Part shown: positions 25,101 to 37,036 of the stretch, one piece after another
Numbering within the stretch: the first letter of the stretch is position 1
How the letters are laid out: each line of letters begins with the position of its first letter
Assembly (NCBI GenBank): GCA_905221605.1
Contig: CAJNDS010002068.1
Location: 933,484-997,483, forward strand
DNA: 64,000 nucleotides
Direction of reading: 5' to 3'
Source of the DNA: Symbiodinium natans
Lineage: Eukaryota > Sar > Dinophyceae > Suessiales > Symbiodiniaceae
The notes under the pieces: generated by a model
What the model was told of the DNA's origin: nothing
Seen by the model: the letters and a program-made list of their open reading frames with translations, nothing else
Database searches by the model: none
Translations under genes and position numbers: made by a program

Positions 25101-28100
25101 TTTCGACTGAGGAATTGGGGCCTGGCTGGCGCACCGTACGCTCGGCATAGCTAGCAAAGGCTTTTCAAATTCTTGCGGACCCTACTCCAGAACGACATCC
25201 CGATGTGGTGAATTGATCAGGAAAAGAATTGGCGTGTAGAGTGTGTAGAGCTTAGTCTGTACACCTGCGTCAAACCATACTTCTGAGTTCAGCGCGCAAC
25301 AGCAGAAGCCCACGCACACTATTCCGGCAATAGTATACAAAGACCCACAGAGAACATCCGCTACATGAGACAACGAGACGGACAGGGCTCGAAGTGGGGC
25401 AGCTGTGGCTCAGAGCTGGTTCCGCAAGGACATTGCTCCAGAAGGCCACCACCACGGTCCGAAGAACCTGGCCACGGTCTCAGACCATCGCACCAAGGGC
25501 CAGAGCTTGTAGGTGGTGCCAGCTGGCGAGTCTGAGCGGCTGGGGCTCCGGAAGGGGCCTGCGGCCCTCGTCACCGTCCTATGAACGGCCCGAGCGTTTT
25601 CTCTCTCTGCAGCGCCACACTGAAGGATTGTAGATGATTGTAGAAGCTGCTCCGTGCCTTCACTGGCATTCAGCTCGAGGCGAGCAGCGCAAGCTCCCTC
25701 CACGCCTTGACGGCGGTCGGGCACCAGCCCCCACCAGTGGCCTCAGCAACGAGTGGGACAAATTGCAGGATTTGCAGGCCTTGACCTTGACGGCCTCTGC
25801 TTGGTTTTTTCTTCAGGCCTCGTTTTGCAGGAAATGATTGCTGGGTTGAGTTGCTTGAGGTGGCGCTGCAAAGCTGCAATGGTTGCACTGTTGCACGGCA
25901 TCGTCCGCGGCTCTGGACATTGGACACTCGTGAGAGGGAGTGTCGGCATCGCTGCGGCTGGCCCACCGTTTCCCTCCTCAGACGGCGGTAAAGGTTTCCT
26001 GGCTCCCGCCGTCTTGTTTGCTCGTCGTTGCGACCTTTGTGGCCAGTGGGATGAGAATCTTCTTAAGCTGTAATGGCGGGGACGCTGGCATCCGTGATTG
26101 CTACCACAATAGAAGTATGCTGATGTGAGCACTGCGGTTTCTGTGCAAAACATCAACGAAAAAACGGGGGTTGTGTGCGTGCGCTGAGTTGGGGAACCGG
26201 CAACTCAAGCCTCAAATGCAAGGTATGTTGCCTGCGATATTGGAGGCGCCAGCTGCGCTGACAGGGTGAAGTGATGGTGGTGCGCTTCGGTAAGGGCTCA
26301 AGCCGAAACAGTGTGAAGGTTTCACCGGAGAACCGACGCCCGAGCTTCTGGTCAGATGGTATCAGGCTGGCAGCGCCTTGAGAGAGCACAGTTGTCGCAT
26401 TTTCTAACCTTTCGCGATCCTTCAAGTGCTATCGTAACAGGTGGGAGTGTTCATGCCCATTATGAGGGTGCACTCTTCTCTCTGGGTGAAGCCCCACTGG
26501 CCTTGGCTGTTTGGAGATGATGCCGCGAATGCCATGTGGCATCCTCAGCATGCAATCATCAGGCGCAGTGCATCACCAAAGCCAGGGGGGAAAGTTGTTG
26601 AAGATGAGTCCAAGAGGGTTGGTGTGTTTGCCTGTTTCTCATGCAAAAGCAATGGTCGCGCTGACCTTGTCAAATTTGTAGACGCCTCGCATCGGTGGCC
26701 ACTTGCAAACGACGGGCTCAGGAGTACCGATGAGATTTTGCACTTGATTCCGGCTTGGGGAACTCGCTTGTTTAGGGAACCTATGCAAGTGCATTCCACC
26801 GCTAGGATTTTTTCAGGGTGGCGCATCATTGAGGTCCTTCCCAAAACCAATCCGCCCTGTCAATGCCGAATTGATGATGCTATTCCAGTGAGAACACGTG
26901 GACATAAGTAACAGTGCAAGTCAGGCGACAGGCACTCCAGCTTCGCTACCGCAGCCAGTCTGCAAGATTCTGCAGGAGGACAACGCTGCACTAGTCAGGA
27001 AAGCTAGCTCCTCTTGGAGTGTTTGCGGGGGTTGTTGTTTACAACCTTATAGTATAGGATTTCAGTTCACACGATGCCCGCGCCCCCGCGCCCCTGGCCC
27101 CCCCCCCCCGGCCTCAGGGCTTGTAGCTTGTGCCAACATACTGCAATACTTTACACCCTAAGCCCTACACCCTTCGACCTCGACCTTAAACCTTCATGCC
27201 TGGGCTTCATGAGTGACAGCGTTGCCCGCCAGAAAACATGGCGGCCCTAGCTTTCGTCCACCCTGCTCTTAAGCGGTTCAAGATTGGTTCATGGGTGGTT
27301 CACAGGCGGTTCAACTTGGCTTGCCAACCCTCGACAACTGAAACGCCTGCGGCTTTCATGTGGATTCATGCCAGACAGCTTCTTCTACAGTTGGATCCTG
27401 TTGGAGGGATGCTGCTCACAGCAATCAGCTCTCCAGTGAAACGCAGATGCCAGCACGGTAAGGATTGCTGCCATACCACTACTCATTGGCGCATCGTGTT
27501 GTCCTTAGCTGAACAAGCATTGCCGGGTACGGCTTGATCAAACGTGTGTGTCTGTCCTGCAGGTCTCTACTCTGCTGGTATGCTTTGGGTTCGCCCGCTG
27601 GCTGCCATCTTTCCTTCAGATCCCAAGGTGGGCACGACCCAGAGACTGACTCGAGTGGCTGGGGCAGTAGAGGATACATAGTACAGGAAGTGTAAAGGAA
27701 AAAGATGCAGCGAGCTTGATAGAGAGGGCAATCAATGATGATTCGCTTTTTTGTGCCCCCCCCCCCGACTTCGCCTTCCGAATCAGGTCGCCAATCTCAC
27801 ATCCCAGTGGATGGATGGAGAGATACTGGTGTGCACAGCCCAGACATCGTTAGATTCTGTACCTGGCGCAGCTATCTGCGCCCATCTGCAGATCGGCGTG
27901 CTTCTGTAATTCACTCAGGTCCCCCGTGCTGAACGAGGCATCCAAATCTGAAGTATACCTTCCAGAAGGTGTCTGGCACCCTTTCAACCAAGCGGGCGAG
28001 ATCCTCACTGGGCCTCGTCATGCCGGCGAGGAGGCCCTGACCTGTGACTCTCACCGCCCAACACATCGCAAGACCACAGCCAAGCTCACACAGGTGCCCC

Positions 28101-29426
28101 TGGACCAAGTTCCAGCTTTTGTGAGACTTGGAACAGATGCTTTGCTTGAGCATTGCTTGAAGCATTTTTAAGCACCATGCAGTATCGTGTTCGCCCCGAT
28201 GTTGCAAGCATGTGCCAAGAACAAGAATAGAGTCAGGCGAAGGCTACGCCGCGGTTTAGGGTTTAGGGTTTAGGGTTTAGGGTTTAGGGTTTAGGGTCGA
28301 CCAGAGACAATGACAAGGTATTGGTGCGTGCATTTCTGGGTGACATGGGAGCCAATCAGCCGGGTCAACAAGCAGGGTAGGGAGTCTGTTGCCAATGGCA
28401 ACTTGTTGTCACGCCGTGCAGAAGGATGCCTTCTGCACCCACGGCACAAGGTCGTTTGCTATCACGCTGTGAGATGCAGTTCTGGCTCTTTTGGCCGCGG
28501 TGTGACAGAGATCCTTTCTGGAAAACACAATGCTGGAGACCAACTCAAACTGCCCACCAGACACACATACGCGATCAGCCAGCTGGCTGACACTGTTGGG
28601 ATGTTCAGAAAGGTAGTAGCCCTCATTCGAAAATGTTTGGCCGATACGGTCTCATCCCGCGGGAGGGGGGGGGGTGAACTTTTGCTTTACAATTAATTAC
28701 CACTTGGCTTTGCTTGCGCGTCTTGTAAATCTTCAACAGCTTGCTTGTCTGTCGCTCAGGTAATTCCTTTGGCTCCACCAGTGCAGTCCACGGACGACTT
28801 GCCTGGGGGTCCACTGGAAGTGCAGGCAGACACGTAGCTCATTGGAGCCCTGTGGGTGTGCTTGCCCATGCTGAGCATAGAAGATGATGTTCGCCTGCTT
28901 TGTGAGGTCTATGCCGGGGCAGATGGCAACTTCACTCTTGTCGAGGATCCATGGTTAGTTTAGCGAGTTGTTAGGAAAAGTGCAGTTGCATCTACTACCA
29001 ATTTCCGATGAGTTGAACGCAAAGGGTGCACAGCCTTACCTGCTGTCAGGATGATGGAGAAACAACATCCTACAAAAAGGGCTCGTTGCGCAAGACCACT
29101 TTTGCGCTTGCGCTGCACACCCACATACTTTGTTGGTCAGCGTGCATCATGATTTTCCTTGCAGTTCAATGTAGGTCGGTCTCACGTTTCAGCACAACTG
29201 AGTTTTTCCACACAAGTTGCCATGGAGGGCAGTTGAAAGGAACATGAGGAAGGTGAAGGTTAAAAAACGTTGCAATTTTGAGCATTGCTTTGCTTTGCCG
29301 AAGCCTCAGGTATGGAGCGACAAGGAGAAACAGCTGACTTGGAGGACCGAAGGCGGCGCAGGCGGCGGAGGCATTCAGAAGGCCGGAGCCGAAAAGAGTG
29401 TCGCAAAGTTACGCAGAATTAATTAA
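22154..29426 (+). CDS. Glycoside hydrolase family 31 protein, >20 exons
   Basis: A GH31 alpha-glycosidase rebuilt from exons 22154-22224, 22890-22986, 23115-23258, 23415-23474, 24135-24210, 24307-24329, 24442-24541, 24637-24707, 25013-25041, 25112-25139, about 26023-26066, 26356-26365, 26441-26538, 26925-26950, 27463-27495, 27563-27627, 27787-27830, 27919-28021, 28094-28135, 28760-28825, 28907-28945, 29050-29103 and 29310-29426 (stop TAA). Landmarks in order: FLASRWGWED, SIILDFEWFANTSDYDF, AGIRKPRLGNQELF, VAYWWND joined to EGENSYYTYHEWN, LGASVWTGDVDSSW, LNWGLAGAPY, GVFMPIMRVHS, ALQLRYR, LLPYHYSLAH, MLWVRPLAAIFPSDP, QWMDGEILV, SPVLNEASKSEVYLPEG, VPLDQVPAFVRLGT, VIPLAPPVQSTDDLP, VYAGADGNFTLVE, DDGETTSYKKGS. 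Nucleophile Asp (WWND) and acid/base Asp (WTGD) are present. Most junctions keep phase. Unresolved: the N-terminus, the joins into 22890 and 24307, and 25140-26023. Substrate unknown. Confidence 0.93.
23873..23917. repeat. GTTGGGGCT tandem repeat, 5 copies
   Basis: A 9-bp unit repeats five times without change, followed by a shorter repeat CTACTTACG. It lies between GH31 exons 23415-23474 and 24135-24210, so it is intronic. Confidence 0.9.
24307..24541 (+). CDS. GH31 exons carrying the catalytic nucleophile
   Basis: Exon 24307-24329 is only 23 nt and ends exactly with GAT, the codon for the nucleophile Asp in WWND. The donor that follows is GA (gattcttg). Exon 24442-24541 resumes with GAGGGGGAA (EGE), which completes the family signature W-x-D-x-x-E. 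Reading through the intron would give Asp again and then unrelated residues, so splicing here decides activity. The 112-nt intron is GA-AG; the next (24542-24636) is GT-AG. Confidence 0.9.
26356..26365 (+). CDS. GH31 10-nt micro-exon
   Basis: ATGGTATCAG lies between an AG acceptor (tctggtcag) and a GC donor (gctggcag). It joins the exon ending CTTCTTAA at 26066 with the exon starting GTGGGAGTG at 26441, giving LLKWYQVGVFMPIM, the sequence expected just before the MRVHS strand of GH31. Phase is right on both sides (2 in, 0 out). Without it the Trp-Tyr-Gln of the family is missing. Confidence 0.7.
28255..28296. repeat. Interstitial telomere-type repeat (TTTAGGG)6
   Basis: Six perfect copies of TTTAGGG. 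The array lies inside the 624-nt GA-AG intron of the GH31 gene (28136-28759), so it is internal to a gene and not a chromosome end. TTTAGGG is the telomere unit of plants and of many algae, dinoflagellates included. Confidence 0.95.
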
Positions 29427-29429
29427 TGA

Positions 29430-30520
29430 ACATTAAGATCAGCATTTTGGATTGTAGTGGGACTTGGTACACGATGTACAGATGGTGCCCCACTATGCGG
29501 AGCAGGGCCAGGGTGTCCGGGGGAGTCATTTTTTGAATTGGGGGGCTGTCCACTGAATGCACGTTCCAGTTGAGCGCACTCCCACAGGGACACTTCTCCT
29601 CGATTCGCTGCACGCTCTTTGCCGGCGGCGGCTCTGTAATGCAGACTGATGTGGTGGATCTGGGCACGATCCCCGGACCTGTGAAGTTACCTCCTTGCCT
29701 GAAAACGAGCACTCACTACAGAGCGTGATGCTAGTAACTGCCAGTATAGCCGCAAGGATAGGTCTAGCCGAACAGGCTACGGCAGGTACAACACATCCCC
29801 GCGGCAAGACATGCGCTTCACATGCTTCACCCTCTTTAGGCTGAATTTGGACCGTCCGCTTCGACTGAGGGGCGACTGGCATGCTGCGCATTCCCTCCCG
29901 GAAGCTGAGGGTCTCGAAGCTTCAGGTGCGCTGCACAATCGCCTCGGAACTGGGAAGTTGGGATACCTGCATCAACAGCTACTTCAATGCATGACGGCAC
30001 CGCCAAGTTCCTCTCATACCGGTTTGTTTTTTTCCAAAACCTGGTTTTTCCCTTTGCCTCTCAAGTTCGAGGATCGTCTGCGATGTGTGGCCCGTATGAA
30101 TGTTTCAGTGTATCTACTTGCTTAGCACCTGTTCAGGTACGGGCTCAGAGAGTTGTGAGTGTCCTTGGCTCCGACACTTATGATGGTTGAGTCGCTGCAA
30201 AAGGCACAAAAAGGCTGTGCATCGCAAGGGGCCCATCATAAGTAACAATGCCAGTGCTTGGAGAGTGAGAGATGAGCCTAAGCTCAACAAGATTTTATCA
30301 CTACGGCTTCTCTGTTTCCTGATGTCCACATGGGCTCCGATCATACGCTGACCCTTCCTTCCACATCCCACGTATCAAATAGACTTTGGACTACCAAATG
30401 GCCGCATTGCACAGTGCTCACAGACAGTTTTCCGGGGTCGTCTGCAGATGCTTTCCCATCAGCTGCTCAGAATACGGTATGGAGAGTGTTCGGAGTCATT
30501 TCCTGGAAGTGGAGAGAGGA
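29430..30520. other. Intergenic or unknown
   Basis: After the GH31 stop no conserved exon is visible until the zinc finger at 30.53 kb. A frame at about 29881-30000 beginning MLRIPSRKLRVSKLQVRC is open for some 38 codons and could be an exon; no motif. Confidence 0.35.
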
Positions 30521-30530
30521 CCCTTGACAG

Positions 30531-30586
30531 GCTATGATGTCCGGCGACTGGATCTGTCCTAGCTGCAACGACCTCGTCTTTGCGAG
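30531..30586 (+). CDS. Second RanBP2-type zinc finger exon
   Basis: Between an AG acceptor (ttgacag) and a GA donor (gactgatt) the frame reads AMMSGDWICPSCNDLVFAR. This is the first half of a RanBP2-type finger: Trp, the first C-x2-C pair and the F-A-R that precedes Asn. Read without splicing it stops at TAA seven codons after the second Cys, so the remaining two Cys must come from a later exon if the gene is intact. It is very similar to the finger at 13.06 kb, yet the GH31 and HAD genes lie between them, so they are separate genes. Confidence 0.65.
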
Positions 30587-31850
30587 GACTGATTAAATCA
30601 GGGTGGGTTCAGTTCATTCTTTTCTTCGCCAATTGAACACGCCATGTCTTCGTGATCTTTGTGCCTTCGAAGATGCTGATGCGCGCTTGAGTCACTGGGT
30701 GTTTCAAGTGTTTTTTGTTTGTGACTTTGTGAGATGTGAGGAACAGCCATTGCCGGCGGTGCAGCACACCCAAACCAGACCAGCCCTGGCCTTGATATCC
30801 TCCGCCGGACTGCGATACTGCTGCCATACCTTTTTTTGTTTTTGCCTGTCTTGTTATATGTGTCCTTTTGCCACGGGCTCAATGTTTAGGAAGTCACGGT
30901 TTTTTTGTCCTTCGGTGCTTGCCCGCATTTGTCAGAAGTACGACCGGAAGCACCCGTCGATTCATTCCTAATGCGCGCCGTCGACATCTGTTGTCGGTTC
31001 TGGTCATGAGGCCTTGAAGATCTCGTCATTCCACCACCACAACACTGACGTCGTAGCTGCCGGCAACAATGAGGGGCCCTTTCAGCTGCAACAAATTCGC
31101 GCAATAGTTCCAGGTGACATGCTACACAAGTTGGGCCAGCGGCAACTCTATCATGAAGACAGACGCTATTGAGTGGGCTCTCTCTGTTCTGTTGCAACAG
31201 GATAGGCCCGGGAGCCTGAACACCAGTCCTTTACTCACCTGGATGCTGCAGTTGTACCCACTCCTAGATTCCTTCTCTTGACAAGGGAGTTGCCAGGAGT
31301 TGCTACAGGCACGTGTAAAGTCGAATCAGACTCGTGAGACATGCGACAAGTGCGATCCATAAAGTTTAGAGAAGTGGATGAATTGGGTGGAATGGATCAT
31401 TCCGGAAGATTCTGGACGATTCGACGGGACGGGGTGCATGAATTGGACTTCCGTGACCATCAGCGAACCATCGCACCAATTCTCCAATCTGAGACGATTG
31501 AGACGATTGAGACCGCGAAGGATTTTGGACGAGGAAATGCAACAGGTCAGAAAGCCCTCCTAAAGAGGAGCTGCTGTAGAAGGCCGACGTTTTGTATGCA
31601 TTTGTGAATAAGTTGTAGTCCCCGACTCAAGCGGTGCAGCAAATTTGTGCTCTGCAGCTCGGCTGTTGCGAGTGCAGTCTCGGTATCATGGTTTTCGTCT
31701 TGGTTACTGGATGTTACTGGATCCGACGGACCCAACAATCCAACAACAGTCTGACATGCGATTCACAGGCCTTTCGTTCCGCCAGGCGGGTGGTTCCATA
31801 AGTGCGCATATACTCTTCTTGAAGTCTTGAGCCAATCCCGATCGAGACCG

Positions 31851-31890
31851 GTAGGCAACGGTAGGCGACGGTAGGCAACGGTAGGCAACG
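31851..31890. repeat. GTAGGCAACG tandem repeat, 4 copies
   Basis: A 10-bp unit in four copies, one with a single change (GTAGGCGACG). Confidence 0.9.
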
Positions 31891-32034
31891 CAGGAGCAGA
31901 GTATCGCTTCAGGCAGTATCCTTGTGCCACGTCTCAAGCGACACCCTCTCATTCAAGTCTGACTCGCTTGTTTGCCGCAGGCTACCCAGGCACGCGGGAT
32001 GCTTAAAACACGTCTGCATTCGTTTCTGACATAG

Positions 32035-32214
32035 AAATGTGTGGAACTCGGCACTTCGCACGCAACTCGCCACATGATGATGGAAAAGTTTGTTAGTGAA
32101 GGCCATGGCTTCTTCTTTTATCAAGGACGTATCAGCACAAGCCCATTTGCAGGCTTCACCGGCTACCCTGGCTACCCCGGCATGCATCTCAGAAAGCTGT
32201 GGTGCACTGCATGA
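32035..32214 (+). CDS. Probable exon, unknown protein
   Basis: A 59-codon frame opens directly after an AG (gacatag) that is itself an in-frame stop, and runs to TGA 32212-32214. It reads KCVELGTSHATRHMMMEKFV, then HGFFFYQGRISTSPFAGFTG and YPGYPGMHLRKLW. The aromatic and glycine pattern looks like folded protein rather than random sequence. I do not recognise the family and found no flanking exon. Confidence 0.35.
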   Translation, partial: KCVELGTSHATRHMMMEKFVSEGHGFFFYQGRISTSPFAGFTGYPGYPGMHLRKLWCTA

Positions 32215-32459
32215 TTTTTCAATCATTACGCTAGCCGTAGAAAAAGCAGATCAATTATTTGTGTTGCTGGCCTTTCGCCACTTATTCGTTTTTCGTTTGT
32301 TTGCTTGTTTGGTGGTTGATGCGTAGGGTTTGATGTTGTCGTTGCTGTATAGGCTGATGCTCTTTGGGGGCAGGTGTCTATTGTGTAGTTACGCAGACTA
32401 CGAATGGGGGGTGCGCTCTACCATGCTTTTGAGGTCTCTGCTGTGGCTTTATGTCAGAG

Positions 32460-32765
32460 TGGCTGTCACTGATATGCTTCTGGTACGATCTTGGGTCGCA
32501 AATGTTTCTATAATTTATATAGCTATACGCAGCAGATGCATGTACGCTTCTTATGCTGCTCTGGGTTTGTAGCAGATTGGCTCCTGATATGCTCCGGGAC
32601 TATAGCTGAAGCGCTTCTGATATGTCCCGCGGCTGTGGCTGATATGCTTCTGATATGCTACATTTTTTGCTTGCCCTTCCTATCTTATCTATGTTTCTGA
32701 TGCTTACGCTTCTGATGCTTTTGGGCTGTCACCGATGATACCTTTCAGCTGTCACTGATACGCTT
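32460..32765. repeat. Degenerate GATATGCTTCTG repeat
   Basis: Diverged copies of a roughly 30-bp unit built on GGCTGTCACTGATATGCTTC with variants (GATATGCTCCGG, GATGCTTACGCTTC, CACTGATACGCTTATG). Spacing is irregular. Confidence 0.6.
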
Positions 32766-35700
32766 ATGACCATACACACTTGGGCTCTACATGATATACT
32801 AGCTGACGCAAAATGCTTTGCATGTGGGATTGTCGGATAATCGGACTATCGTTATTTGATGCTACGCACTTGGGCTCCAACGGCATCCGGCAGCGAGACA
32901 AATGGGAGACAAACAACGTCAACGTCAGCTCGCTTTACAATGGGCCGGGAGACAAATGGGAGACACACTGATGGTGTTTGCCGGCATTCCCTACCTTGCA
33001 AAGCCACGCCGTTCATGAGTGCAGTTCTGCAGCACGGCGCCTGGGAGCGAAGGATCTGCGAAAGGCAGCCCGCCAAGGGAAGTCAATGAAGCCCACGAGC
33101 GGCTGTGGAGCCATGTGGGGGGCGGGATGCGCAAACTTCGTACCGCAGCGAAAGCCCGCAGTCTGTGCTCCATTACTGTTGATCCTAGCGGTGCTTCAGA
33201 GCCTGTAAAATTTCCTCTCGAATGCAGCTCGCTGCTATGGCCTGCGGCGCTGTGCTCGGAATGCCATGGCGGCGCTCGCACAGCTGGTGGCTCCAGCGCG
33301 AACTACGTCGACTGGCAGGAGACCGAGGATCTCTGCTACCAGGACGCACGGTAGGATGGCGCGCGGTGGGGCGCGAGTGACTGGATGGAGAGTGGGGCCG
33401 AGGCAGTAAGGCCTGGCAGCTGAGCCAAAGGAAACAGCGGGCTGGCTGAGGCATTGGCGGTCGAAGCCCACTGCACCTGGACGGAGGATACACCGGCGAT
33501 CCCTGAAGATACAAGATTTGCCTTGCTGGGGGAGTACAGACCAACAGGTCCTAGAGCGTCCACATTTGAATCTTGCAATCTGCGGACATGTGAGTGAAGG
33601 CAGTCTTTGACGGACCTGTGTTGCAGCGTTTCGTTGGGGAAGAAGGAAGTTGCTACGGGTTCTGCAGAGTCAGGGTTAGGGGGTTGGGGTTTGGAGTTTA
33701 GGGTTGCTTCACAGTGTCTTCTACAACTGGAGACACCCAATACATGAACCTTGGCAAGTTGCCTTTGCAGCAGCTCCCACAAACACTCACCGAGATCATC
33801 GAAAAAACCCAAAGTGATGAAACCCTATCTAAACACCCTGAGCTCCATGAACCCCAAGTCCTACACCTCACCACACCCTTGAAACTGGCAACCCTGAACC
33901 CTGAACCCTACACCCCACACCCAACATGCTGAACCCCTAAACGCTCGAAACATCGGGATGCGAGTAAGCTCGTATCATTTTGGAGTGTCTGAGTGTATAG
34001 CCAGTGTATAGCGCCAAATTGGACGACATCGTGTACCATTCCATCGCTGTTGGAGTCGGTTGTTGAGATAATTCTCGAACTAACTCATTCGTGAATCGAC
34101 GTATTGAGGGTTAATCTAAGGGTCCTCGTGGGAAGTTGAGTCAGCAATGACCCACACAGCAGGAAGAAATGCCTCTGCGAAAGATCCGCGCGATGGGGCC
34201 ACGAAATTCAACTTTTTTGCGCGAGAGTTCTTACATAGGCCAGGCCCCGTCTTGAGCTGCCAGCAGCTTCCAGGCTCTCAGTTTCCGGCTGACATTGAAC
34301 TCCGGGCCAAGAACGGAGTTGCGGCTGGCGAGGGTTCAGCACCTTCAATCCCCAAAATCCAGCCCAAGGTCTCGTTCATGAGCAGTGCCGCTCAAGCGCT
34401 TTCATCCAGAGTTTTGGGCCTCAAGCGCCGGAAGCATACATTTCTCGAAATTTCCGCGTAAGTTCGGCGTAAGCCACGCGTCAGTCCAGGTAGCCATTCC
34501 AAGGACAGCACTCATCCGAGGCATTGGCCTGCGTGCTTAAACAAAGTTCCACAGGTAGCACGGTCATCCACGCCCAGTTCCGTGCATGGGTGGAAATAGG
34601 TGGAAATCCAGAGCAGCTGGAGGCGAGGCCAGAAGCGTGGAAAGGATTGTTTTCCAGCTGCGGGTATCGCGCGATTGAAGAAGTGTCGCCGCCAAACTGG
34701 AGGCTATTGGAGGCTGCACCTAAACCCCAAGCCCTTAACCCTCAAGTCTGAAATCTGGTTTGCCTCGAAACCTTATATAGGGGTGCACATCTTGAGAATA
34801 GTACTCGTAGTAGAAGAAGGCTACTTCGGGATGAAGGAATGTAGATCAGCGAGAGGACATTTGAGTTAATGAAAACTTGAAGCGTGTGGCCGTGGCGAAT
34901 GAGCGGCGGCAAAAGGCAATCAGACGGCAAAAGCACCGCTTGGCCATGGTTGAGTAAACAGTGAATGATTATGCATTCTTCACCAGGAAGAGCTTCATTA
35001 AACAAATACTTGACAAATTAGTTGACAACTCAATTCTTGAATAAAAGCTTGGGAAAGCAAAATGCATTTTCAGGTGCCTTCATTGCATGGTTAAAATTTC
35101 TATAACTACCCCCATCTCATGTCAGCCACATCACAGCTAACCGCAAGTTTGCATTCTGTTTCGTCTGCGGATACAGTTGTTTTGATTTCAGCAATGAACT
35201 GAGTGTTCCCAGGGCTCCACTTCTTCGTTTCAGATTCCATGCACCGTCTCAAGGTTATTCCGGTTACTTCCCGTGGTGGCCAGGCCTGGCAGCTCAGATC
35301 TTATGCAAAGCATTATTCTGCTTAGCTAAGCAAGATTCTGCTTCTGCTACTAGCCGGTGCTTGTCATTACAAGCATTCGTTGCACGTCTGTTTAATTCCA
35401 CTGCCTCGCAGACATGGTGCCGTTCTACATGGTTGCACGAGCGCAGAGGCATGCATGCGTGCGCAGCGGCGCTTATGTTCTGCTTGAGGTTATCCGCCGC
35501 CGCCCATGAAGAGGGCAAGCCGCGATTCATGCCACCATTCCCAAGCAGAATCAGGGCACCGTGTTCCGCTTGCAGGGCAGCAGCAGTTCCGACAGCGACA
35601 GCGGCTCATCTGTCAGTGCCTTATTTTGCTAGCACGACATTGCTTGTTGCGACTGACGACCAGCAAAGGACTCTACATCTGATTCGAGTGAGGAGGTTCC

Positions 35701-36576
35701 GGGAATGCTGCTTTTCACTACCTGTCATACTCGTCATGTGTCCTGTCAAAGATGACAGGACACACGACAAGCCGCAGCATCCAAAGCGCGGCTGAAGGCC
35801 CGCCAGAAGGCAAGATGCGGCAAGATTGCTGCAATTGATCCGCAGAAGTAAATCAGGGGCGTCCTGCGCCATTCTGGTGCTGGTCTATTGGTACGTGGGT
35901 TGATGTTGCACGTCGCCACATGATTTGGAATGTTCCCTGCGAAGGTGCTAGACTAAATGGCGCAGTGGGGAACTTCCGCCTGCCATGGGCCTGAACCAGG
36001 TCTGTGATACCATGTGACAACCTAGACTAGAAGGGCTTTACATAGCTGCGTAGAGTAGAATAGAACAAATCTCCTAAACACATACGAACCGTTTTCTCGT
36101 CCGGCCCTATCCGGCGCTGGACCACCACCCGTTTCCAACCAAGAATCGTGGAAGAGTTCGTATTTTGCAAGCATGCAGAAGATATCCAGTGTTGTCAGCA
36201 ACCAGTCAAAGCCTTCAAGCATGTTGCGTGAATTTGCAGTTGAGTGCACAAGCACCATGCAAACGCTTGGAGGCCCATCCATGGTACCTCTAACAATCAC
36301 AGACCTTTTCCGAGATTTAACGGCTACCGCCAGTGCCGCTGACCCCAGAGAAGGAGCGTGGGGGCGCTGGAGGTCTTGGGGGTGGGGGGGTAGGGTAGTC
36401 GGGGTGGGTGGGGTGTTGGGGGGGTAGGGCTAGGGTGGAGGCGGTGTGCACAGATGAAGTATCAGGGCACACAGTGGCAGATCAAAGATCAAGGGAGGGA
36501 GGGGGGGGTGGTGAGGGCGGTACTAAGAAGCAGTGGGTCTTCACCGACGCCGCCCCCGGCTGGGGTCGGCGGATCT

Positions 36577-36690
36577 GTGTGTGTGTGTGTGTGTGCAGGC
36601 AATTTTCGAACGACTATTGCAACCAGACACTCAGATATGGTCTGGTAGAACACGCGCGCGCGCGTGTGTGTGTGTGTGCGCGCGCGTTCG
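36577..36690. repeat. GT and CG dinucleotide tracts
   Basis: A (GT)n run at about 36577-36596 and a mixed CG-GT-CG run at about 36651-36689. Both alternate purine and pyrimidine and are Z-DNA prone. Confidence 0.9.
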
Positions 36691-36889
36691 AACGACAACT
36701 CTGAGCTGCTCTAGCTCCTTGCCACTTGTGCACATGAGGGATTTCGAATGGCAGGTTGAGTTTCATGGTGTATAATTGCATGGTGTTGCCATTGAGGGGT
36801 ATACAATGACACTACAAGCTATATCTAAGAGGGCGTCGCCCACAGCCGGCTGCGTTCGTTTTGTTCTAGTGAAGCAGAACGCCCAAGAG

Positions 36890-37036
36890 GAGCAGCAACA
36901 ATATCAGCAACAAGAAGCACAAAAAGAACGACAACAGCAGCAGCAACAACAACAACAACCACAACAACCACAACAACCACAACAACAACAACAACAGCAA
37001 CAGCAACGGCATCGGCAACGGCAACGGCAACGGTAA
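36890..37036 (+). repeat. CAA/CAG trinucleotide array
   Basis: An imperfect CAA/CAG/CGG array. The longest frame across it is a Gln-rich peptide of 86 residues with no start context or flanking domain, and the complementary frames give poly-Val or poly-Leu. I treat it as a microsatellite, not as a gene. If it were an exon it would encode a polyglutamine tract. Confidence 0.8.

Noticed and set aside
29526-29891. 121-codon minus frame downstream of GH31
   Set aside because: Only compositional; no motif, and it begins near the GH31 3' end where chance frames are common.
36776-37036. Polyglutamine protein of 86 residues
   Set aside because: The Gln stretch is a CAA/CAG microsatellite with no domain or splice context; kept only as a repeat.
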